A DNA stretch of 10,236 bases from positions 1-10,236 of the forward strand of contig JAIXPR010000295.1 of NCBI GenBank assembly GCA_027486155.1, read 5' to 3'. This document shows, in pieces, positions 1 to 7,200 of the stretch. Position numbers and translations under genes: made by a program. This DNA is from Pseudomonadota bacterium. GTDB lineage: Bacteria > Bdellovibrionota_C > UBA2361 > OMII01. Under the pieces are notes generated by a model, which had not been told where the DNA came from, did no database searches, and saw only the letters and a program-made list of their open reading frames with translations. Position 1 is the stretch's first letter. The number at the start of each line of letters is the position of its first letter.

Positions 1-1442
1 GTGTTATTATAAGTGTCGTTCCCGCTCGTGATTACATCCACGGAGATTTAGCGGCGCACGCTATCGGATATATCCGAGAGATCTCAGGTGAGCAGCTCAA
101 GAATCCCTTGTATGCCGGCTATCGAATGGGAGATGTCATCGGTCAGTATGGAGTTGAAGCTCGCTACGAGCGATACCTCCAAGGGGAACGGGGATCTCAA
201 GCGGTCATTGTAAACGCCGCCGGTAACAAGATCGGCGAAGCGTATTCGCATCTCGCCCTTCCAGGAAGCGATGTCATGCTCACGATCGATAGGCGGCTTC
301 AAGAGGTCGCCGATCGTGCGCTGACCGGAAAAAAGGGCGCCGTTGTCGCCATGGACCCTACCACCGGTGACATCCTCGCCATGGCGGCGGCACCGCGATT
401 CGCCCCATCAATTTTCACGACGGAGGTCTCTAAGGAAACGTGGGCGGATCTCGTCGACGCTAAGGGGAATAAACTCACGAACCGTGTGACGCAGGGAGTG
501 TATCCGCCCGGGTCAGTGTTCAAGATATTTGTCGCGGCGGCGGCTCTATCAGAGGGCGTCGTGACTCCTCAAGAGAGATTCTTCTGTCCCGGTTATACCC
601 TTTTCGGTACTCGAAAGTTCCGCTGTCATAAACACTCCGGTCATGGATCTGTTGATTTGTTTGAGGCGATCGTTCAGTCGTGCGATGTGTACTTTTACAC
701 CGTTGGTCAACGCCTCGGAGTAGATCGAATTTATCAGTACGCGCACGATCTCTTTGAATTTGGAGAGCCCACTGGATTGGGAATTGGGGACGAAAGCTCG
801 GGACTCATTCCCTCTACCGCGTGGAAGGCGAAGTATTTCAGAAACCCTGAAGATAAGAAGTGGTATCCCGGCGAGACCTTGCCGGTATCGATTGGCCAAG
901 GCGCTATCACAACGACACCGCTGCAAATCGTTCGTGGGCTCTCCGCTGTCGTCAATGGAGGGCTCGTTATTAAACCTCGCATAGTGAGAAAGGTGGTCGC
1001 AAGCGACGGGCGAGTGCTTGAGGAAACCCCCGCGGCCCCGGAGGTCGTCCGAAAGCTCGATCTTGATCCGGATATCCTTGATAAGCTCAAAAGGTCGATG
1101 GTCGGCGTAGTAGTTGATAAGCGCGGGACAGGCCATCGCGCGGCGCTTCCGGAGATCCATGGCATCCTGGTGGGTGGAAAAACAGGAACCGCGCAGGTCG
1201 CTTCTCGGGAGTCCGGTATTAAGGACGAGGACCACGCGTGGTTCGCGGGGTACGCTCCAGCTGATAATCCAAAGATCGTGGTAGCCGCTCTCGTTGAGAA
1301 CGGTGGACACGGTGGGGCTGAGGCCGCGCCGATCGCGCAGGACGTGTTCGCCGCGTACTTCGGAATCCCCGATCCTCCCCCTGAAGAGAAAACAGCTGCA
1401 AAGGTTAAGCGAGTTCCCGCTCCGGAGGTGCCCGTTGACTAG
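1..1442 (+). CDS. mrdA: Penicillin-binding protein 2 (elongasome transpeptidase), 5'-truncated by window edge
   Basis: This is the periplasmic peptidoglycan D,D-transpeptidase of the rod-shape elongasome, which cross-links glycan strands made by its partner RodA. The frame is open from base 3, giving 479 visible residues. About 150-160 N-terminal residues (membrane anchor and start of the pedestal domain) lie upstream, judged from the family length of about 600-650. The visible part opens with the PBP dimer-domain signature GDLAAHAIGYIREIS. The three penicillin-fold motifs are present: S171-V-F-K174 (Ser codon at 513, in PPGSVFK), S226-C-D (678; PBP2 proteins commonly have SxD rather than SxN), and K393-T-G-T (1179). 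SIGQGAITTTPLQI between them is also typical. The C-terminus ends in a Pro/Lys-rich tail (PDPPPEEK and on). The TAG stop overlaps the rodA start, so the two are probably co-transcribed and translationally coupled. A TTG at 108 could be taken for a start, but coding continues upstream of it. Identification is firm. Confidence 0.96.
   Translation, partial: VIISVVPARDYIHGDLAAHAIGYIREISGEQLKNPLYAGYRMGDVIGQYGVEARYERYLQGERGSQAVIVNAAGNKIGEAYSHLALPGSDVMLTIDRRLQEVADRALTGKKGAVVAMDPTTGDILAMAAAPRFAPSIFTTEVSKETWADLVDAKGNKLTNRVTQGVYPPGSVFKIFVAAAALSEGVVTPQERFFCPGYTLFGTRKFRCHKHSGHGSVDLFEAIVQSCDVYFYTVGQRLGVDRIYQYAHDLFEFGEPTGLGIGDESSGLIPSTAWKAKYFRNPEDKKWYPGETLPVSIGQGAITTTPLQIVRGLSAVVNGGLVIKPRIVRKVVASDGRVLEETPAAPEVVRKLDLDPDILDKLKRSMVGVVVDKRGTGHRAALPEIHGILVGGKTGTAQVASRESGIKDEDHAWFAGYAPADNPKIVVAALVENGGHGGAEAAPIAQDVFAAYFGIPDPPPEEKTAAKVKRVPAPEVPVD
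1424..1428 (+). promoter_or_regulatory. Ribosome binding site GGAGG that fixes the rodA TTG start
   Basis: GGAGG lies inside the last codons of mrdA, followed by a six-base spacer (TGCCCG) and then TTG at 1435. This spacing is optimal for a Shine-Dalgarno element. It favours TTG 1435 over in-frame starts further upstream, which would add a non-conserved N-terminus inside mrdA. Confidence 0.75.
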
Positions 1443-2586
1443 CCTTAATAAGCGTCTCTTCGCTCACTTCGATTGGGGATTGGCTATCTTTGGCATCATC
1501 ATTCCGCTCTTTGGTCTCGTTGTGCTCTTTAGCGCCGGGTATGACGCGGATGGGTCGGTCGATCTGTTCGGGCTCCTCACGGTCAACTTTCCGAGTGCTG
1601 CGTGTCTGAAGCAAGCGGTGTACCTCATGGTTGGTCTTATCGTGATGGGAGTAGGGATGGCTATTCCTACCCAAACCTTCTATCGCTACTCGTTCGTTTT
1701 GTATGGTGGCGCTCTCGCGTTGTTGATAGCTGTCGCTGGGTTTGGGGTTGTGGTGAACGGCTCGCGGCGTTGGTTGGACTTCGGGGGCTTTAACCTGCAA
1801 CCCTCTGAGTTTATGAAGCTCGGGCTCATCGTCACGATGGCGCGCGTTTTATCGAAACGCCCCCCTCGAGACGGGGTATCCTATCGGTTTAGTGAGCTCG
1901 TGGTGCCCGGAATCTTCATCGCGATTCCTATGTTTCTGATCGCTAAACAGCCCGATCTCGGTACGGCGCTCTCTCTCGGTATCGTTGGGGTAGGGCAGAT
2001 CCTCTTTGTTGGTGTTCGACGAAAGACCCTTCTCGCGATCGTCGCGGTGGTCATGGCGCTCGCGTATCCGGCATGGGAGATGTTGCATGATTATCAGCAA
2101 CGGCGAATCCTTGTATTGCTCGATCCAGAGTCTGACCCCAAGGGCAGCGGATACCACATAACACAATCGAAGATAGCTGTAGGTTCAGGTGAGCTGTTTG
2201 GAAAGGGATATCGGCAGGGTACCCAAACTCAACTTGAGTTCCTTCCGGAGCATACGACGGACTTCGTATTCTCTGTGTTGGCTGAGGAGTGGGGATTTGT
2301 AGGGAGCCTGATTCTTCTTGGCCTGTTCTTCGGGCTTTTCGTGTCGATGTTGCGAGTCGCGTCGCGGACCAGGGATCTCTTTTCGTGTCTTCTCGCGTTC
2401 GGGTTCACGGTGCAGATCTTCGCGCACGTTGTCATCAATATCGGCATGGTAATCGGTCTCATGCCTGTTGTGGGAATCCCGTTACCGCTGGTGAGTTACG
2501 GAGGGTCCTCCATGCTCTCAATCCTTTTTGGACTGGGGATCGTTCAGGGAGTGAGTCTCCGAAGGCTGCAGTATCGGCCGTCGTAG
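1435..2586 (+). CDS. rodA: RodA, SEDS-family peptidoglycan glycosyltransferase
   Basis: RodA is the integral-membrane SEDS polymerase that extends glycan strands from lipid II during sidewall growth, in complex with PBP2. The product is 383 residues (E. coli RodA is about 370) with roughly ten hydrophobic segments. Family signatures appear in order: GGFNLQPSEFMKLG (P123-S124-E125), KQPDLGTAL (D174), a long extracytoplasmic loop with GSGYHITQSKIAVGSG and FLPEHTTDFVFSVLAEEWG (E272, D276; an Asp in this region is essential in characterised SEDS proteins), and near the end GLMPVVGIPLPLVSYGGSS. The start is TTG 1435, chosen for its GGAGG at 1424 and because the protein then begins LTSLNKRLFAHFDWGL, matching the usual short cytoplasmic N-terminus. 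It overlaps the mrdA stop by eight bases (TTGACTAG). The frame is open further upstream (to at least 1294), but that part is a shadow of mrdA. Confidence 0.96.
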   Translation: MTSLNKRLFAHFDWGLAIFGIIIPLFGLVVLFSAGYDADGSVDLFGLLTVNFPSAACLKQAVYLMVGLIVMGVGMAIPTQTFYRYSFVLYGGALALLIAVAGFGVVVNGSRRWLDFGGFNLQPSEFMKLGLIVTMARVLSKRPPRDGVSYRFSELVVPGIFIAIPMFLIAKQPDLGTALSLGIVGVGQILFVGVRRKTLLAIVAVVMALAYPAWEMLHDYQQRRILVLLDPESDPKGSGYHITQSKIAVGSGELFGKGYRQGTQTQLEFLPEHTTDFVFSVLAEEWGFVGSLILLGLFFGLFVSMLRVASRTRDLFSCLLAFGFTVQIFAHVVINIGMVIGLMPVVGIPLPLVSYGGSSMLSILFGLGIVQGVSLRRLQYRPS

Positions 2587-2908
2587 GTCTTCTCAGTACG
2601 TGGCGTGGTTAGTTTTGCGCAGCGACCGAGGCACGGTTGGTCGAAGGGGAGTTTTCACAAAGAGATCAGCGAGGGTACTAAGAGTCAGAGACATCAGTAA
2701 CATTGGCTCATCCCCCTCTTCAGTCTCGTTGCGCTCTTTGTAAAAACCCTCCTCATTTCCCTTGGGTAGAGTATCAGACCCGTCGCGCGTCGTGAGGGTC
2801 TGTAAGGCACCAAGGTGCTTTGCTATGTGTAATTCTCCTTGGACGTGGCGTCGGCTCTGGAGGTAGCATAGGAGAGCCCCGCGAGTAGTGCGATGAGATA
2901 GGTAGGAT
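2587..2908. other. Non-coding interval between rodA and the secreted-protein gene
   Basis: No convincing gene is seen on either strand. Three foldable segments are visible. The first is a 7-bp hairpin, CGACCGA/TTGGTCG, at 2623-2643, 37 bases after the rodA stop. It could end the mrdA-rodA transcript, but it is not directly followed by a T run. The second is the long hairpin at 2645-2753, listed separately. The third area has two small hairpins: CAGACCC/GGGTCTG at 2775-2802 and AAGGCAC/GTGCTTT at 2804-2821. A weak promoter-like pair (TTGGAC at 2839, TAGCAT at 2864, 19-base gap) precedes the next gene but is poor enough to be chance. The 322-base gap suggests the following gene has its own promoter. 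Confidence 0.6.
2645..2753. repeat. Long imperfect inverted repeat (about 33 bp stem, 31-base loop)
   Basis: The left arm (about 2645-2684) and right arm (about 2716-2753) pair along almost their full length. The core ACAAAGAG (2657-2664) matches CTCTTTGT (2734-2741) exactly. It extends outward through GTTTT/AAAAC and AGGGG/CCTCT, and inward through CAGCGAGG/CTCGTTG and AAGAG/CTCTT. By hand I count about 33 pairs, including three G-U, interrupted by small internal loops. There is no T run after either arm, so it is not a standard intrinsic terminator. It could be a structured or processed RNA element, a small non-autonomous repeat (MITE or REP-like), or an unusual 3' UTR fold. No target-site duplication was recognised. 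Confidence 0.55.
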
Positions 2909-3988
2909 ATGCGTACACATTTGTTCTCTGGTTTCATACTCCTTACATCCGTACTCACAGGAGGAGGCGCGGAGATGCGCGCCTTTGCCGACGACGCTCC
3001 GCGCATCTCATTTCCGCCGATGACCCAGGATGAGATCGATAGATTTCGTGATTCCTTGAAGAACAGCGTCTCCCTGGTGTCTGTCGCCCCCAAAGCATCT
3101 CAACAAGTTGATCCTCATCTTGAGGGGCTCTGGGCAGGCTCGAGCACGGAGGTGTCGACATCTATCCGTGAGGTTGTTCTCAGATTCCGTCCTTTGACCG
3201 AGGAGTTACTCGCGCGTTCCGTTACAACTGAGAACGCCTCAAGCGCCCTGCTTGAGTATGTGGACCTCAAGATGGCGTACGAGGACCAGCAGATTATCTT
3301 CGTGCACTCCCACCCTCAAGATGGGAGAGAGGTTGGAGGTTTTAAAGCAAAGCTGAAACGTAAAGACGATCCGACGCGGGTTAAGATGATTCTCGGCCAG
3401 CGAGATTCGGGGATGTATGTGGCGGTTCCCCCACTTAACGATCCAACTCAACTGTGGGGGCTCTATGTCTGTCCGCGTATAATCCAGCATCAATCGGTGG
3501 GGCGAACAGGCACGCGAGTGATGAAGCTTGAGAATTCACCCTACCAGCTCTCTGAGGTGAAGGTGACGGCGGACGCTGTAGGCACCGCTACCTTGGAGGC
3601 TTCCCGCGGAAAGGTTCGCGCCGGTGTGACTCTTCAGCCCTCTGATGGTCTTCCCGAATCGATAAGCCCGAGCGACGTCTCTATCTCCGCTGTCGCTGAG
3701 CCGAAGGTCCGATACCGTCCGAAGTTTCCCTTTGACTTCTCTCGCTTTGCCCCGCGCACCGATGTCCAGCAGGGGGTTAACGTGGTCGTGGAGTTCCAAA
3801 ATCGCGCGGGCAAGATTCGCCGGCAAAACTTTAGCCACGTCGTCTCCGTTCATAAATCCAACGAGCTATCACCAGTGGCGGTGCAGGTACAGGGCGGTAG
3901 ACCGACGGCTGATACTGGGGACTGCTACATCGTGCAGGTTCAGAGGTACTCTTGGAAGGAGTACGATAGTGGGGAGGTCACCTTTTAA
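2909..3988 (+). CDS. Hypothetical secreted protein, 359 residues, family not recognised
   Basis: I do not recognise this family. The N-terminus is a plausible Sec signal peptide: basic MRTH, hydrophobic core LFSGFILLTSVLT, and likely cleavage after A-F-A (residues 25-27) before DDAP, so the mature protein is predicted to be periplasmic or extracellular. The rest is soluble, with mixed polarity and no further membrane segments. It has two cysteines (in YVCPRI and GDCYIV) and no obvious enzyme motif. A stretch such as VVVEFQNRAGKIRRQNF and the alternating pattern in the C-terminal half suggest beta structure. ATG 2909 has only a weak ribosome binding site (AGGTAGGA). An in-frame ATG at 2975 has a much better one (AGGAGGAGG, 2959-2967) but would remove the signal peptide, so 2909 is preferred. 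It follows mrdA-rodA on the same strand after a 322-base gap, with no demonstrated link to cell-wall synthesis. Confidence 0.8.
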   Translation: MRTHLFSGFILLTSVLTGGGAEMRAFADDAPRISFPPMTQDEIDRFRDSLKNSVSLVSVAPKASQQVDPHLEGLWAGSSTEVSTSIREVVLRFRPLTEELLARSVTTENASSALLEYVDLKMAYEDQQIIFVHSHPQDGREVGGFKAKLKRKDDPTRVKMILGQRDSGMYVAVPPLNDPTQLWGLYVCPRIIQHQSVGRTGTRVMKLENSPYQLSEVKVTADAVGTATLEASRGKVRAGVTLQPSDGLPESISPSDVSISAVAEPKVRYRPKFPFDFSRFAPRTDVQQGVNVVVEFQNRAGKIRRQNFSHVVSVHKSNELSPVAVQVQGGRPTADTGDCYIVQVQRYSWKEYDSGEVTF

Positions 3989-4270
3989 AGGGGACGCTAC
4001 CTTTTTCATGAGTTGGGATCCTCAAAAGCCGTTGTATCTCCTCTTTGAGAGGCTGCGACTGCCGACCTTCATTCAGGTACTTATCATGTTTTAGTGCCTC
4101 TTGGCGAAGCCCTTCTGCCTGACCACTCCACTAACCTCAAATAATCCAGGGATATATCCACCCCTGCCAATAAGCGCCGCATCCTAACCAAACGCTCTAA
4201 GTAGTCCGACTAACTTAGAAATTACGGCAAAAGAGAGGAGTGGATAGTGGGCAACGGCTAACCTGATCAC
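3989..4270. other. Non-coding interval upstream of the giant gene
   Basis: All frames are broken and no protein is recognisable. Just at the preceding stop codon there is a weak hairpin, AAAGG/CCTTT (3987-3991 with 4000-4004), continuing into TT. It might act as a poor intrinsic terminator, but the stem is only five pairs. No convincing -35/-10 pair was found. A purine-rich block with AGGAG (4236-4240) sits about 30 bases before the giant gene's ATG, too far to serve it directly; it fits the mini-cistron listed next. Confidence 0.55.
4247..4261 (+). promoter_or_regulatory. Possible four-codon leader cistron (GTG ... TAA) before the giant gene
   Basis: AGGAG at 4236-4240, a six-base spacer and GTG at 4247 form a good initiation site, followed by GGC AAC GGC and TAA (4259-4261). 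This mini-frame is in the same phase as the giant gene and ends nine bases before its ATG at 4271, which lacks a Shine-Dalgarno element of its own. Ribosomes terminating here could reinitiate at 4271. Alternatively the good site is a relic of an older start now closed by TAA, or chance. Confidence 0.35.
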
Positions 4271-7200
4271 ATGAGAGCGCTACGGCTTCTTGCACTAGTA
4301 GTGTTTTTTTTCTGTGCTCTTCTCATGGCGCAACGGGGATCGTGTACCGATGTCACGGTGTCATCGATAACGATCGGCACTCCGAATCCAGCCGACGGTG
4401 ATGTCGCTATCTCATTTGATATCGCGTGGACCCATTCATGGCGAACGAGCTCAGCGCCGTACAACTGGGATGCGGCGTGGGTGTTCGTTAAGTACCGGGT
4501 AAACGGTGGGGAATGGAACCACGCTCGCTTAAACGAGAGCGGGCATTCTGTTCCCGCAAACGCCGCACTCATGATCGGACTCTCCGACACCGATAGCGCG
4601 TTTAATCTCTCGACCAATCCAGGTGTTGGAGCGTTTATCTTCCGACGCGCAAACGGAAGTGGAAACTTCTCAGCGACTGGAGTATCGCTGAGTTGGAACT
4701 ACGCCGCTAACGGCATCACGACAACCGATGACGTAGAGGTTAAGGTTCTTGCGGTCGAGATGATCTACGTTCCCCTGGCGCCGTTCTACGCGGGTGATAA
4801 CGCTACCGCTGATGCCTCGTTTAAGCAGGGGAGCTCAGACACCGATCCGTGGTTTATAGACCGAGAGGATTCGCTCTCTACCACCAATTCATCCGGCAAC
4901 GGCACCGGAAGCGGGCAAAACGACCGCCTCTTCTACAACCCAACAACAACCGACGCGGATAGTAACGGGGCAACATACACCCTTGCATCTTCATTCCCCA
5001 AAGGATTTGCCCCGTACTACGTCATGAAGGGACACATCAGCCAGGGGCAGTGGGTTAGCTTCTTTAACACCCTCACCACCACTCAGAAAGCAACCAGAGA
5101 TATCACCAGTGATAAGGGAGATTCCCTCTCGTATCGAAACAACGTGAGCTACTCAAGTGGTGATGCAACCCTTCCTAATCAGGGGGGGGGAGCTACCTAT
5201 GGTTATGTAGGGATGAGCTACCTCAGCTGGGCTGACCTCACAGCGTTTCTCGACTGGGCAGCGCTTCGTCCGATGAGTGAATTAGAGTTTGAGAAGATCG
5301 CTCGAGGGGGGTTCACTCCGGTGTCAGGGGAGTACGCGTGGGGGAGCACCTCCACGACACAGGCTACCGCGATAACGAACCCTGCCTCTGCTATGGAGCG
5401 TGCACAGAGTGGCGCTCAGATCTCGTACGGCGACCACGCCGCGGTACAGGGCCCCCTTCGGGTGGGCAGCTTCGGGTACGGAGTCAGCTCTCGAGAGGAG
5501 GCAGGCGCTGGCTTCTACGGCGCGATGGATCTCTCGGGAGGTTTATGGGACCGGGTGGTCACCGTTGGAAACGCCGCGGGGCGTTCCTTTGATGGCTCGC
5601 TCCACGGGGATGGTGTTCTTGATAGCGCCGGAAACGCTACGACATCCGGTTGGCCCGCCACGAACGCTGCGGGAGCTGGCTTCCGAGGTGGTAGTTGGTA
5701 CGACCCTCTCCCCCTTGCGCGGTTATCAGATCGGAGCCGTGCCGCGTTAGTCGATACTACCCGAGCTAACACCTTTGGAGGACGTGGCGTTCGCTCCGCG
5801 TTTGGAGCGAGTATTCCAGAAGCGACTCCGACACCTACTCCAACGAGTACTCCAACGGATACTCCAACGACAACGCCGACACGCACACCAACGAGCACAC
5901 CGACGATTACTCCGACGGTCACGCCAACTGCCACTCCGACGAACACCCCAACTCCGGTCGCAACCGCGACACCAACATCGACGCCGACCGTGACGCCGAC
6001 CCCTGACACCGTTCCTCCAGCCGTGCCGATCCTCGCGCTCTCAACTCCTGCGACATCCCCGGGTAATGTTTCGTCACCAACGTTCCTGGTAACGCTCACA
6101 GGAGGAGATTACTTCATCACTGGCGATACGATCGCGCTCTATGAGGGAGCTGGATGTACCGGTAGCGCTGTTGGAACGAACGCCTCGCCAGGAACAGGCA
6201 CGAGCGCTTCGATTACTCGGTCAACGGCACAGAGTGAGGGGACGACTGAGTACTCAGTTCGCGCTACCGACGCGGCGGGTAACTTATCGTGCTCCGCCGC
6301 AACGCTCTCCTATACCCTCGACACTACCGCTCCAGCAGTGGCTGTATCGAGTCCATCGGCAGGGGCGAGCTTCCTTACAACATCGCAGACCTACACCGGA
6401 ACGTGTGAGGCGGGACTGACGGTTGCAATCACCTACGGCGCGAACGTAACCGGCGCGGCAACGACAACGTGTGCCTCGGGAACCTTCTCAGTTGCCGTTA
6501 CGCTCTCCGGACAGAACGGAACACGCGATGTGACCTTTGCTCAAACCGATGTGGCAGGAAATACGGGTTCGATCCCCCGACAGGTCAATTGGAGTGGAGC
6601 GCCGACCTTCTGCCCAGAGAACTACGTAGTGGTGCCAGCAAATTCCGCGATGGGTGTCACCAGCGACTTCTGCGTCGCGAAGTATGAGATGAAGGCGGTT
6701 GATCTCAATCCCGCCACAAGCGCTATCGCCGGAGCTATCACCACCTCCACCAACGATGGTTCGGCAACAACCCCATTCCCAGCATCACGCTTTGATGGAA
6801 CACCGTGGGTGAGTATCACCCGGGACAACGCGGCGTTAGAGTGCGCATCGCTTGGCGCTAACTACTCCCTTATCTCAAACGCGCAGTGGCAGACCATCGC
6901 GCGAAATATCGAAGCGACGACAAGTAATCAAGGAACTGGAGCTAACGCTAGTCGCATCAATCGGGGGCACAGCGATAACTCCCCATCGTCAAGACTTGCG
7001 GCATCGTCTGACGATTCCGACCCGTGCATCGGTACCCTCAATACCGCGTGCACTACCTCATCCAACGTGGATTGGTTGCAGAAGAGAACCCATACCCTCT
7101 CCAACGGCGCGATTATTTGGGATATCGCGGGAAATGTGTGGGAGTTTACCTCGACCGACCGGTCAGCGATAGTGAGTGGAACGGACCTCACTTCAGCGGG

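Noticed and set aside
549..1310. Minus-strand frame of 253 codons opposite mrdA
   Set aside because: It is antisense to the firmly identified PBP2 catalytic domain, with no recognisable domain or start context.
1294..1434. Upstream extension of RodA to an earlier in-frame start
   Set aside because: It would lie wholly inside mrdA in another frame and lacks RodA-like residues; TTG 1435 has the good ribosome binding site and the right N-terminal length.
2593..3093. Minus-strand frame of 166 codons across the rodA-secreted gene gap
   Set aside because: It overlaps the secreted-protein start, includes the hairpin arms, has a composition unlike a folded protein, and no motif was recognised.
3987..4006. 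Intrinsic terminator after the secreted-protein gene (AAAGG/CCTTT then TT)
   Set aside because: The stem is only five pairs with an eight-base loop and overlaps the stop codon; too weak to call.
3732..4094. Plus-strand frame of 120 codons overlapping the end of the secreted-protein gene
   Set aside because: More than two thirds of it is an out-of-frame reading of the secreted-protein gene; the rest is non-coding, and no ribosome binding site or motif supports it.
5515..6099. Minus-strand frame of 194 codons rich in Val-Gly (VGVxVGV pattern)
   Set aside because: It is the complement of the Thr-Pro repeat. It lies wholly within a well-supported + strand coding frame, and its repetitive composition is explained by that repeat.
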